Assembly (NCBI GenBank): GCA_002067265.1
Contig: MVQW01000321.1
Span: 1 to 5,205 of the forward strand
Source of the DNA: Methanomethylovorans sp. PtaU1.Bin073
Lineage (GTDB): Archaea > Halobacteriota > Methanosarcinia > Methanosarcinales > Methanosarcinaceae
Direction: 5' to 3'
DNA length: 5,205 nucleotides
Below, in pieces: positions 1 through 5,189 of the stretch. Numbering within the stretch: the stretch's first letter is position 1; each line of letters starts with the position of its first letter. The position numbers were made by a program, and so were the translations under genes. The notes below the pieces were generated by a model. The model was not told the DNA's origin. It did no database searches and saw nothing but the letters and a program-made list of their open reading frames with translations.

Positions 1-99
1 ATTGCATACAATCTCCTTGACTTCAAATTTGCACTTCAGTATGGGAAAACAGCACTTGTGGAAGTATCATTGAGAGATAGTATCATCAAATGTGCATAA
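1..99 (+). CDS. Possible C-terminal end of a gene entering from the left (product unknown)
   Basis: Frame 1 is open from the first base to a TAA at 97-99 and encodes 32 residues, including the stretch LLDFKFALQYGKTALVEVSL. The composition is protein-like, with alternating hydrophobic and charged residues, so a real gene tail is plausible. It is too short to identify, and no catalytic or binding motif is visible. Because the neighbouring DNA is full of decayed genes, this could equally be a remnant. I recognise no family and assign no function. Confidence 0.3.
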   Translation: MAYNLLDFKFALQYGKTALVEVSLRDSIIKCA

Positions 100-324
100 T
101 ACAACCACCGAAATAGAGGAAGAGGATCCTGATTAACCTTCGATTTTAGGTCTTCGATAAGTACCAGACAAGATTTGTCCCCTACATCTTTTGATTCTTC
201 CTCTTTTTATAAAATTCTCAGTTTTAGGATAGATTTCACGACCCTAAACTATTCCTCCAATCTTTCCACAGTGTTAACAAGAACTCTCCAGCTTTGAATA
301 CTTCTCTGACCAGCTACTAAGTTC
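100..324. other. Gene-free stretch, probably decayed DNA
   Basis: No intact reading frame is supported here. On the - strand between about 290 and 110, one frame reads as a protein-like remnant with an HCGK motif followed by basic residues (FIKRGRIKRCRGQI), but it contains stop codons. This could be a worn zinc-ribbon or transposase fragment; that is a guess. No RNA gene, CRISPR repeat or clear promoter was seen. Confidence 0.3.
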
Positions 325-456
325 TTTCTCGAGGAACTCATTGACCTTGCTAGGCAAATGAGCTTGGTGAGGCACTGGGCCTGACTGAAGATGAGATAAC
401 TTTCTATGATATTCGTGAGCTAGCACTGCTTATACTCGCATATATCCGCAAATCCC
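325..456 (+). pseudogene. hsdR: Decayed fragment of hsdR C-terminal region (type I restriction enzyme R subunit), copy 1 of 3
   Basis: HsdR is the ATP-driven translocase and endonuclease subunit of type I restriction-modification systems. Two pieces of its C-terminal region are readable. FLEELIDLARQM (325-360) resembles the usual helix before the conserved stretch. GEALGLTEDEITFYD (366-410), in another frame, matches the characteristic HsdR segment LTEDEIAFYDAL. After that, a read-through IRELALLILAYIRKSL (411-456) looks like the later REL...V.KN region joined after loss of the intervening residues. The frameshift, the internal deletion and the absence of the motor and nuclease domains make this a pseudogene fragment. 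The LTEDE segment recurs at 2647-2790 and the later part of the domain at 1501-1683. Family assignment is from motif memory, not a database search. Confidence 0.6.
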
Positions 457-660
457 TGTCACACCAGCTTGCAGACCCAAACATACCATGCCAGCATTGT
501 CGTACAGCCTCATAGCAAGGCTTTCTCCCTGGTACACATAGGAAGCCAGAATTATGAAGGAAATCAACACTTATCATGGTGATGATTGCCTGCTATGCAC
601 TGTGGTTTTCATAGTCTCAAAGAAACGATTCTCAGAAAATGTATGCGACAGGTGACATCT
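457..660. other. Gene-free stretch upstream of the acidic-protein operon
   Basis: No intact gene is seen. On the - strand around 540-465 a short open stretch reads GESLAMRLYDNAGMVCLGLQ, which is protein-like but has no convincing start, ribosome binding site or recognisable family. It may be another worn gene fragment. The final bases become strongly AT-rich and merge into the promoter of the next operon. Confidence 0.3.
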
Positions 661-670
661 TTTTAATAAA

Positions 671-688
671 TATATAAATATTTATATA
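671..688 (+). promoter_or_regulatory. Archaeal TATA box inside an 18-bp perfect palindrome
   Basis: TATATAAATATTTATATA is identical to its own reverse complement over 18 bp. The right half (TTTATATA, 681-688) lies 55 nt before the ATG at 744 and fits an archaeal TATA box. A start of transcription about 25 nt downstream would fall near 710-714, giving a leader of roughly 30 nt. A palindrome at the TATA box could also be an operator, since the operon encodes its own ribbon-helix-helix protein. AT-rich DNA produces palindromes easily, so the regulatory role is inferred. Confidence 0.55.
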
Positions 689-706
689 CAAGATACGAGA
701 ATAATG

Positions 707-716
707 CTACTAGTAG
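707..716. promoter_or_regulatory. Short palindrome at the predicted transcription start (candidate operator)
   Basis: CTACTAGTAG is a perfect 10-bp palindrome at the position expected for the transcription start, about 22-25 nt past the TATA box. Ribbon-helix-helix repressors often bind short palindromic boxes at their own promoters, and the second gene of this operon is such a protein. The link is inference. Confidence 0.3.
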
Positions 717-743
717 TACCTGCTACAAAAGGAGTTGAAAAAC

Positions 744-1211
744 ATGATGAAAAATAGAAATTCTGTTTTTCGTGATTATGTCCACGAACTCGAGGATGGC
801 TCATTGAGTGACGTTATATCTGATTGGAAGATTGAGTTCATGCTTCATGATAGCAATTTTAGTGTTGAGGAACTGAAGCATAAGGTTGAGGAAATGGGCA
901 TTGAAATAATCGGTGATGTTGAAATCGAAATTGGTGAATGGGGGTGTCCCGACTTTGTGACCATAAGCACCGATGCCAACATCGATAATGAGCTATACGC
1001 TGAATTATACGAGTTTACGAAACGTAATAGTATAAGTGTTATTTTTTATGAACACCAACCGTCTCATAGTCGCATAGAGAACGGTGTTGAGACACGTCCA
1101 TTTTACACAAAGTACAGATTGGATTGGATTGAGATGGATGTCATGCTCAAATTTATTAAAGAAGACGACCCTGAAGAATGGGCACGGATACAGGCAGAGA
1201 ATGACAGTTGA
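744..1211 (+). CDS. Hypothetical highly acidic 155-aa protein, first gene of a two-gene operon
   Basis: I do not recognise this family. The frame can be extended to a TTG at 735, but the ATG at 744 is the better start because a strong GGAG (731-734) lies 9 nt upstream. The product has 36 Asp/Glu against 15 Lys/Arg in 155 residues, so it is strongly negative (about -21). No signal peptide or membrane segment is visible, so it is probably cytoplasmic. It reads as mixed alpha/beta: an amphipathic helix near residues 40-52 (SVEELKHKVEEMG), strands such as IEIIGDVEIEIG, and a helical acidic tail (FIKEDDPEEWARIQAE). There is a single Cys and no obvious catalytic motif. The next gene overlaps its end by 11 nt, so the two are probably translated together. 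It could be a partner or target of the RHH protein, a toxin-like protein, or an acidic DNA-mimic protein; none of these is shown by sequence. Confidence 0.75.
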   Translation: MMKNRNSVFRDYVHELEDGSLSDVISDWKIEFMLHDSNFSVEELKHKVEEMGIEIIGDVEIEIGEWGCPDFVTISTDANIDNELYAELYEFTKRNSISVIFYEHQPSHSRIENGVETRPFYTKYRLDWIEMDVMLKFIKEDDPEEWARIQAENDS

Positions 1212-1338
1212 GAAAATATCAATCTCAATGAGGAAGGATGTGATGGAAGAGACAGATGATCTTAGAGGTCTCATTCCACATTCAGCTTACATACAGGCAG
1301 CCCTCATTGAGTATAACAAAAAGCAACGTACTCAATGA
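1201..1338 (+). CDS. Small ribbon-helix-helix (CopG/Arc-type) DNA-binding protein, 45 aa
   Basis: This short gene encodes a near-minimal RHH fold, which binds DNA as a dimer by inserting a two-stranded sheet into the major groove. The strand is KISISM (residues 5-10), helix A is about 11-22 (RKDVMEETDDLR), and after GLIP helix B runs from about 27 to 41 (HSAYIQAALIEYNKK), with the S.YI..A pattern typical of RHH helix B. The ATG at 1201 is chosen because the strand must lie downstream of the start; the same frame is open upstream to 1084 but only as a shadow of the preceding gene. The start overlaps the end of that gene (stop 1209-1211) and has only a weak purine-rich site, which suggests translational coupling. 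Likely role: repressor of its own operon through the palindromes at 671-716, or the antitoxin half of a toxin-antitoxin-like pair. It has no obvious extra segment for neutralising a toxin. Confidence 0.75.
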   Translation: MTVEKISISMRKDVMEETDDLRGLIPHSAYIQAALIEYNKKQRTQ

Positions 1339-1347
1339 ACTAACTAC

Positions 1348-1360
1348 TTCTTTTTTCTTT
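1348..1360 (+). terminator. T-rich archaeal terminator of the two-gene operon
   Basis: TTCTTTTTTCTTT begins 10 nt after the stop of the RHH gene. Archaeal RNA polymerase terminates at oligo-T runs without needing a hairpin, and none is seen here. Confidence 0.55.
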
Positions 1361-1500
1361 GATATTATTCGCTCACCAGAGTCACTTATACTTTAGGGCC
1401 TTGTAGTATCCTCACTCAGCGAAGACCTGTAGATTCTTTTTTCACTAATGCCAAGGTTTATAGTCATCCCCACTAAAAGTACAGCCAGAGAACAGGATTT
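1361..1500. other. Short intergenic stretch, nothing identifiable
   Basis: No gene, RNA or repeat is supported. A short - strand reading (MTINLGISEKRIYRSSLSE, about 1470-1410) is protein-like but lacks a ribosome binding site and any recognised family. Confidence 0.25.
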
Positions 1501-1683
1501 TTGGTGAGACAGCCTTCTATGATGCACTGGAAACAAATGACAGTTCAGTTAAAGTAATACTCTGCGGACTATAAGCAAGGTAACTGGTAGTTACTGGACA
1601 GTTTGTGAGAATGTCCGTACACAGATGCGTGTGCTTGTGAAGCGTATCCTGCGTTACCGGACAAGCAGTTGCAGCATTATAAC
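1501..1683 (+). pseudogene. hsdR: Decayed fragment of hsdR 3' end, copy 2 of 3
   Basis: This is the longest hsdR remnant. It reads AFYDALETNDSSVKV (about 1510-1557), then a frame-broken stretch with a TAA (1570-1572), then [18 protein letters not shown] (about 1602-1655) followed by PDKQLQHY in a shifted frame (about 1658-1680). These match, in order, the conserved C-terminal segments of type I restriction R subunits: LTEDEIAFYDALETNDSAVKV, then [30 protein letters not shown]. Compared with that pattern, it has lost the LTEDE segment, about eight residues before the WT.ENV motif, and the GYP before PDKQ. It cannot make a functional protein. The 1515-1597 part is about 85% identical by eye to the inverted copy at 2667-2749. 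Confidence 0.7.
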
Positions 1684-1833
1684 AAAATAATCTCTTAACA
1701 GGTCATACAGATTCATTGTTCTGTACCTTCCTAGTTATTTCTAAGATTCTACTAAGGTACATGACTATCATATTTTACAGCAAAATAGATACGCTGCCGA
1801 AGATACAATAGATGAGTTTAAACTAACTATGTT
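1684..1833. other. Gap between hsdR remnant and the - strand RHH gene
   Basis: No intact gene is seen. On the + strand, 1755-1833 has an open tail with protein-like content (HILQQNRYAAEDTIDEF) ending at a TAA at 1834-1836, preceded by stops in the same frame. It may be the worn end of another gene. No clear terminator for the convergent - strand gene was found. Confidence 0.3.
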
Positions 1834-2442
1834 TTAATTTTCATTCAGCCATTTCCTATCATAACTTGTGACACAATGTGGGAATATATCCATCCAGTTT
1901 TTTATAATGTGTTTTAAATATGTTTCACCTCTTCGAGACATTTCAATAAAGAACATACCTAATATTGCATGGACTATTCTAGATAATGTAAAACCAATTT
2001 CAAGCGCTATATCCGACAGTCTGTCTTTTATTTCTGGCTGAATTTTCAGATCAAGCCTCCTATCCATGATATCACCGATATAGACTTGTTCACGACCGTT
2101 CTTTAAGTCACAAACTGGTTTACTCACTGTGTTGATTGTTACTTCCGTGGGAGTCTTTAGCATTGAAAAATCTATTATTTCATTGGGGTTTCCATTACTA
2201 ATCTCGATAAAATTATAAAAAATTGCAGCAGCTGTTTTCCATTCACGGAAATCTCCAATAGTTTTTGCAGCTGCTTGCAATAAATCGTGGATTGGTGGAA
2301 TAATTTTTACACGTCTTAGACTTTTCTCACTGTACAGTTTATTTTTTTCCTCGCCCATGAGCGCATTTTTTGTATTTTCCTTAAATTTAGATTGACGAGT
2401 CCTCCTCATAACCCGATTCTGATGCGCTGTTGGATATGACAT
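1834..2442 (-). CDS. 202-aa DNA-binding protein with two tandem ribbon-helix-helix modules
   Basis: The start at 2442 is supported by GGGAG (2450-2454 on the - strand), 7 nt upstream of the ATG. Residues 1-46 form a basic tail rich in Arg and Lys. Residues 42-81 can be read as one RHH: strand LRRVKII, helix A from P50 (IHDLLQAAAKTIG), helix B 66-80 (EWKTAAAIFYNFIE). Residues 129-168 form a second, clearer RHH: strand LDLKI, helix A QPEIKDRLSDIALEIG, helix B TLSRIVHAILGMFFIE. The two align on P-x-I-x-D-x-L, on the turn glycine and on the closing FIE, which suggests an internal duplication. Tandem RHH in a single chain is known from the conjugation protein TraY of F-like plasmids. A 50-residue linker separates the modules, and a short aromatic tail follows. 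Expected role: transcriptional repressor or plasmid/mobile-element DNA-binding factor. The operator candidate at 2501-2520 suggests autoregulation. The exact family is not recognised. Confidence 0.75.
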   Translation of the reverse strand: MSYPTAHQNRVMRRTRQSKFKENTKNALMGEEKNKLYSEKSLRRVKIIPPIHDLLQAAAKTIGDFREWKTAAAIFYNFIEISNGNPNEIIDFSMLKTPTEVTINTVSKPVCDLKNGREQVYIGDIMDRRLDLKIQPEIKDRLSDIALEIGFTLSRIVHAILGMFFIEMSRRGETYLKHIIKNWMDIFPHCVTSYDRKWLNEN

Positions 2443-2493
2443 TGTAATGCTCCCTTTTATCTACAATCTATAACTACAGTATAGTTCAATCAT

Positions 2494-2506
2494 CATATAA
2501 TATTTT
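2494..2506 (-). promoter_or_regulatory. TATA box of the tandem-RHH gene
   Basis: On the - strand the sequence reads AAAATATTATATG, about 52-64 nt before the ATG at 2442. This is the right content and distance for an archaeal TATA box, with a leader of roughly 25-35 nt. Confidence 0.5.
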
Positions 2507-2520
2507 CGTGGACGAAAATA
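2501..2520. promoter_or_regulatory. Perfect 9+9 bp inverted repeat, candidate operator of the tandem-RHH gene
   Basis: TATTTTCGT and ACGAAAATA are exact inverse complements separated by GG. The repeat overlaps the upstream edge of the predicted TATA box, where the BRE would lie, so a bound protein would block TBP/TFB loading. The symmetric site suits a dimeric or tandem RHH protein, and the adjacent gene encodes one. Direct binding is inferred. Confidence 0.55.
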
Positions 2521-2646
2521 CTGCCATATTCTGTGCTGGATGTAGGGGGATACAGCGAAGGGTAGTAGTATATTCATAAAGTTACTGTAATACGCAAGTC
2601 CACATTACAAAACGTATAACAGACATCTAAAAATAATAAAGTCAAT
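2521..2646. other. Short gene-free stretch
   Basis: This lies between the operator and the third hsdR remnant. It is AT-rich in its second half. No gene, RNA or repeat is supported. Confidence 0.3.
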
Positions 2647-2790
2647 TATAAAGTAACATTAGAACGCACAGTAACTACCAGTTCCCTTGAATTGTCCGCA
2701 GGGTATCACTTTAACTGCACTGTCATTCGTTTCCAGAGCACCATAGAACGCGATTTCATCTTCGGTCAGGTTTAATGCTTCTCCAACTCG
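2647..2790 (-). pseudogene. hsdR: Decayed fragment of hsdR C-terminal region, copy 3 of 3, inverted
   Basis: Reading on the - strand, VGEALNLTEDEIAFYGAL is followed by ETNDSAVKV, both matching the HsdR C-terminal segment. Then the frame drifts (IPCGQFKG) before a piece that, in a shifted frame, resembles ELV.TVR.NVT. The 60-aa open frame at 2659-2841 is only a by-product; it has no ribosome binding site or motor domain. The sequence shares the odd post-VKV bases (CTGCGGAC, then AACTGGTAGTTACTG) with the copy at 1501-1683. Both copies therefore descend from one gene and are not independent relics of very distant hsdR genes. Orientation is opposite to the other two copies. Confidence 0.65.
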
Positions 2791-2828
2791 GCAAAGTCGA
2801 TACGTTCCTTGATGACATAGCAGCAACC

Positions 2829-2969
2829 AGATCCATTGCACAGAAGCTGCTTAAGTCATCAAGAGACTCAAAAGAAGAGGCAAATGGTATATCCCAAATG
2901 AAGAAGCCCTATTGAGACTTTCAGTCTCAATATTGATAGATATCAATGAAGAGTGGATAACTGGAAACA
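2829..2969 (+). pseudogene. IS256-type (mutator) transposase C-terminal fragment, 5' exon of the intron
   Basis: From 2858 the frame reads IKRLKRRGKWYIPNEEALLR and ends EEWITGN, continuing after the intron as RYLSM. This is the characteristic C-terminal end of IS256-family DDE transposases (pattern KRR...FPNEE...RL...EEW.TG..YL.M). Just upstream, RSIAQKLLK (2829-2855) fits the ..TNAIERLxK part, but one base appears lost near 2855, and the required frame meets a TAA at 2852-2854. The catalytic domain is absent: the preceding DNA is the inverted hsdR remnant. The element was therefore truncated, either before or after the intron arrived. No terminal inverted repeat is visible in the window. Confidence 0.7.
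2910..2947. repeat. Two adjacent hairpins just before the intron 5' splice site
   Basis: The first is a perfect 10-bp stem (2910-2919 with 2923-2932, loop TTC). The second is a perfect 7-bp stem (2932-2938 with 2941-2947, spacer GA). They lie in the transposase coding frame and end 22 nt before the splice site. They may be incidental, or may present the target as a structured DNA. Confidence 0.5.
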
Positions 2970-3168
2970 GTGCGACAAGAAGCTATACCTTGAATTGCGG
3001 AAACGCTATCCCTTCCATTTGGGATGATCCTACTATGACATGCGTTGATGGTAACGTCAGGGTGTGAAGCTCATAGGACAATATGGAGAAATTTGAAAGT
3101 CTAACTCAAACAATCTGTTAGGATAAGAATACTATGAGGAAACGAAAGTTGAAGCATCATAAGAGTCG

Positions 3169-3173
3169 TCAGT
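3169..3173 (+). other. Candidate EBS2 of the intron
   Basis: TCAGT sits in the loop region of a hairpin (GTC at 3166-3168 with GAC at 3177-3179). It can pair with ACTGG at 2959-2963 in the 5' exon, directly upstream of IBS1, with one G-U wobble. The pairing is short and could be chance, but position and context fit EBS2-IBS2 of a IIB-like intron. Confidence 0.4.
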
Positions 3174-3226
3174 GATGACAAGTGAAATTAGACTGATACA
3201 CTTGAACCAAAAGGTACGGAATCAGA

Positions 3227-3252
3227 CTATAATAGCTTGTTTCATATTATAG
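3227..3252 (+). ncRNA. Domain I EBS1 stem-loop of the intron
   Basis: CTATAATA (3227-3234) pairs perfectly with TATTATAG (3245-3252), leaving the 10-nt loop GCTTGTTTCA. The loop bases TGTTTC (3238-3243) are exactly complementary to GAAACA (2964-2969), the last six bases of the 5' exon, which makes them EBS1 and IBS1. This pairing selects the 5' splice site and the DNA target. Confidence 0.8.
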
Positions 3253-3512
3253 GAAATGGACAAATGGTTCCCGGCTTACAGATGACCTCTAACGTATTCA
3301 CAATTATTCATGATATGGAACTTGGTAAGTCCCACGTGCTCCCGGTAACGGGTAGGAATTTCGCGAGAAACAACAATGGTACAGGGGATATAGGAAACGG
3401 TAAAACGCAAATGGCATCTTGTAATGAGATGCATAGAGGTTCAAAATTTGCCTTGATCCGAAAGGATGCTGACTTACCGTAGGTATTCTATTGCATGAAT
3501 GGAGGCAAACTT

Positions 3513-5054
3513 ATGAATGTAAGTTATTCAACGATACCCTCGGGTGAGAGGCTTACAGACGTCAAATACCCACTCAAGTGGGAAGACATCGACTGGAAAA
3601 CAGTCAATGAGAAGGTTAATAAGCTGCAAACCAGAATTGCAAAAGCGGTTAGACAAAGAAAGTGGCATTCAGTTAAACGACTACAATATTTACTCACAAA
3701 CTCCTTCCATGCCAGGTTACTGGCAGTGAAGAAAGTGACTCAGAATAAGGGTAAAAGGACAGCAGGAATTGATGGAAAAACGTGGACAACACCTTTATCC
3801 AAAATGAAAGCTGCTCTGAGCCTATCCGGGAAGAGTTACAAAGCAAAACCAATGAGAAGAATCTACATTGAGAAATATGGGAAGAAGGAGAAACGACCAC
3901 TAAGTATTCCTACAATGCACGATAGAGCAATGCAGGCGTTACATGCTCTTGCACTAGACCCAATTGCAGAAACAACAGCAGACAGAGCTTCGTTTGGCTT
4001 CCGTCAGAACAGGAGTACTCATGATGCTTGTGAACTATCGTTTAAGTGCCTGAGCAGGAAACATTCTGCTCAATGGGTGCTTGAAGGGGATATCAAAGGT
4101 TGTTTTGATAATATCAACCATGATTGGCTACTGGCCAATATCCCAATGGATAAATCAATACTTAAGCAATTTCTTAAAGCAGGGTTTGTTTATAACCGAC
4201 ATCTGAATCCCAGTAAAGCAGGAACTCCACAAGGAGGTATCATATCCCCGATATTGGCAAATATGACCTTAGATGGCATTGAAAATGCAATAGCTGCTAA
4301 GTATCATACAAACATGAAGGGAACTATCAATAAAAGATATAACCTTCATAAAGTCAATTTCGTGAGATATGCAGACGATTTCATCGTCACCGCAGATTCA
4401 GAGGAAGTAGCTAAAGACGTTGCAGAATTGATTACATCATTCCTGAAGGAGAGGGGTCTGGAACTATCAACAGAGAAGACTCTTGTGTCCCATATAGATG
4501 ATGGATTTGACTTCTTGGGCTGGAATTTCCGAAAATATAAAGGAAAACTTCTAATCAAGCCTTCCAGGAAATCCATTGATAAAATCACTAAGAATATTAA
4601 TGATGTAATTAAGAAAGGTAAGGCATGGTCACAGGAATCTCTCATCCGAAAGCTTAATCCAATTATCACCGGATGGGCTGGATATCACCAAACAGTTGTT
4701 TCTAAGGACGTATTCTCCAAACTTGATTACAGGTTGTGGAATATGCTCTGGACATGGGCTAAAAGGAGACATCCTGATAAATCCCATTGGTGGATTGCCA
4801 ATAGATATTGGCATAGGGTTGGATCAAGGAATTGGGTATTTTCTACTGGAAGTTATGAACTCAAGCACGTCCCGGATACGAAGATTATCAGACATCCCGG
4901 TATAAAACGGGACAAGAACCCTTTTCTAGATAAGGAATACTTCGAACGGCGAAGGGAGTATCTAAGAATTCGGAGAAAGGATAACTACCCCAAACCTAGG
5001 AATTTTGAGTTGACTGGAACAGGAAGTAATGTTGTTAGTTACTATATATACTAA
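3513..5054 (+). CDS. ltrA: Group II intron reverse transcriptase/maturase, endonuclease domain missing
   Basis: This protein binds its intron RNA, helps it fold and splice, and copies it into DNA during mobility. The ATG at 3513 is preferred over 3495 because GGAGG (3501-3505) lies 7 nt before it, giving 513 aa. Visible blocks: N-terminal RT0 region, RT1 (KRPLSIPTMHDRAMQ, from residue 127), RT2 (FGFRQNRSTHDA, from 161), RT3 with the first catalytic Asp (GDIKGCFD, D193), RT4 (GTPQGGIISPILAN, from 237), the YADD box (286-289, D288/D289) and RT7 (FDFLGWNFRKY). The maturase X domain follows at about 377-465 (LIRKLNPIITGWAGYH). The tail has the NPFLDKEYFERRR segment that usually precedes the HNH-type endonuclease, but no CxxC...H...H follows, so the protein ends without that domain. 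All three catalytic Asp are present and the frame is unbroken. The ORF lies wholly in domain IV and would be expressed with the intron. Confidence 0.92.
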   Translation: MNVSYSTIPSGERLTDVKYPLKWEDIDWKTVNEKVNKLQTRIAKAVRQRKWHSVKRLQYLLTNSFHARLLAVKKVTQNKGKRTAGIDGKTWTTPLSKMKAALSLSGKSYKAKPMRRIYIEKYGKKEKRPLSIPTMHDRAMQALHALALDPIAETTADRASFGFRQNRSTHDACELSFKCLSRKHSAQWVLEGDIKGCFDNINHDWLLANIPMDKSILKQFLKAGFVYNRHLNPSKAGTPQGGIISPILANMTLDGIENAIAAKYHTNMKGTINKRYNLHKVNFVRYADDFIVTADSEEVAKDVAELITSFLKERGLELSTEKTLVSHIDDGFDFLGWNFRKYKGKLLIKPSRKSIDKITKNINDVIKKGKAWSQESLIRKLNPIITGWAGYHQTVVSKDVFSKLDYRLWNMLWTWAKRRHPDKSHWWIANRYWHRVGSRNWVFSTGSYELKHVPDTKIIRHPGIKRDKNPFLDKEYFERRREYLRIRRKDNYPKPRNFELTGTGSNVVSYYIY

Positions 5055-5114
5055 ATGCCACAAAAAAAAGAGAGAATAACTGCTGCCCGATACACAAAAG
5101 GTTATAGAATGCTT

Positions 5115-5189
5115 GAGCGGTATGAAGGGAAACTTTCACGTACCGTTCTTAGAAGAGGGAGAGCGAGCAATCGCTCTTTCTTATTTGAC
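5115..5189 (+). ncRNA. Catalytic domain V and branch-point domain VI of the group II intron
   Basis: Domain V (5115-5148) is a 34-nt hairpin. It has GAGCGGTA paired with TACCGTTC, the AGC triad at 5116-5118, a two-base CG bulge at 5139-5140, and TGAAGG/CTTTCA capped by a GAAA tetraloop. Domain VI runs from about 5151 to 5189, with the stem GAGCGA/TCGCTC (5161-5166 with 5171-5176) closed by a GCAA loop. Its lower stem leaves A5183 unpaired, 7 nt from the 3' end when counted inclusively, as expected for the lariat branch point. All core catalytic bases are present. Confidence 0.9.

Larger units (their letters stand above)
2970..5189 (+). mobile_element. Group II intron (chloroplast-like, IIB-like) with RT ORF in domain IV, 2,220 nt
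   Basis: This is a self-splicing retroelement. The 5' end GTGCGACAAGAAG (from 2970) is a standard group II start. Domain I carries an exon-binding loop (3235-3244). A GTAA-capped stem CCCG/CGGG lies at 3341-3352, probably in domain II, and a 6-bp hairpin at 3414-3432 is probably in domain III. The domain IV base is an 11-bp stem pairing 3481-3491 with 5104-5114, enclosing the RT gene. Domain V is at 5115-5148, and domain VI has a bulged branch-point A at 5183. The 3' end is GAC at 5187-5189. Removing it joins A2969 to G5190 inside an Arg codon and restores the IS256 transposase frame, which independently fixes both ends. The catalytic RNA looks intact, so splicing competence is likely. Confidence 0.9.

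Noticed and set aside
735..743. TTG start at 735 for the acidic protein
   Set aside because: It would overlap the GGAG at 731-734 with no spacing; the ATG at 744 has a normal 9-nt spacing.
1005..1274. 89-aa open frame on the - strand
   Set aside because: It lies opposite the acidic-protein gene and RHH gene, has no ribosome binding site and shows low-complexity shadow composition.
2659..2841. 60-aa open frame on the - strand as a small gene
   Set aside because: Its middle is an hsdR remnant with a drifting frame. No start signal and no full domain, so it is treated as a pseudogene fragment.
3237..3482. 81-aa open frame on the + strand
   Set aside because: It covers intron domains I-III, including the EBS1 loop and structured hairpins. 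The conserved RNA explains the sequence; it is not a gene.
3544..4905. Several 60-107 aa open frames on both strands within the RT gene
   Set aside because: All overlap the clearly coding reverse transcriptase frame and have no independent support.
2970..5189. Group IIC assignment of the intron
   Set aside because: The missing endonuclease and upstream hairpins hint at IIC. However, the 5' end GTGCGACAAG, the RT sequence style and the plausible EBS2 fit a chloroplast-like IIB-type intron better.
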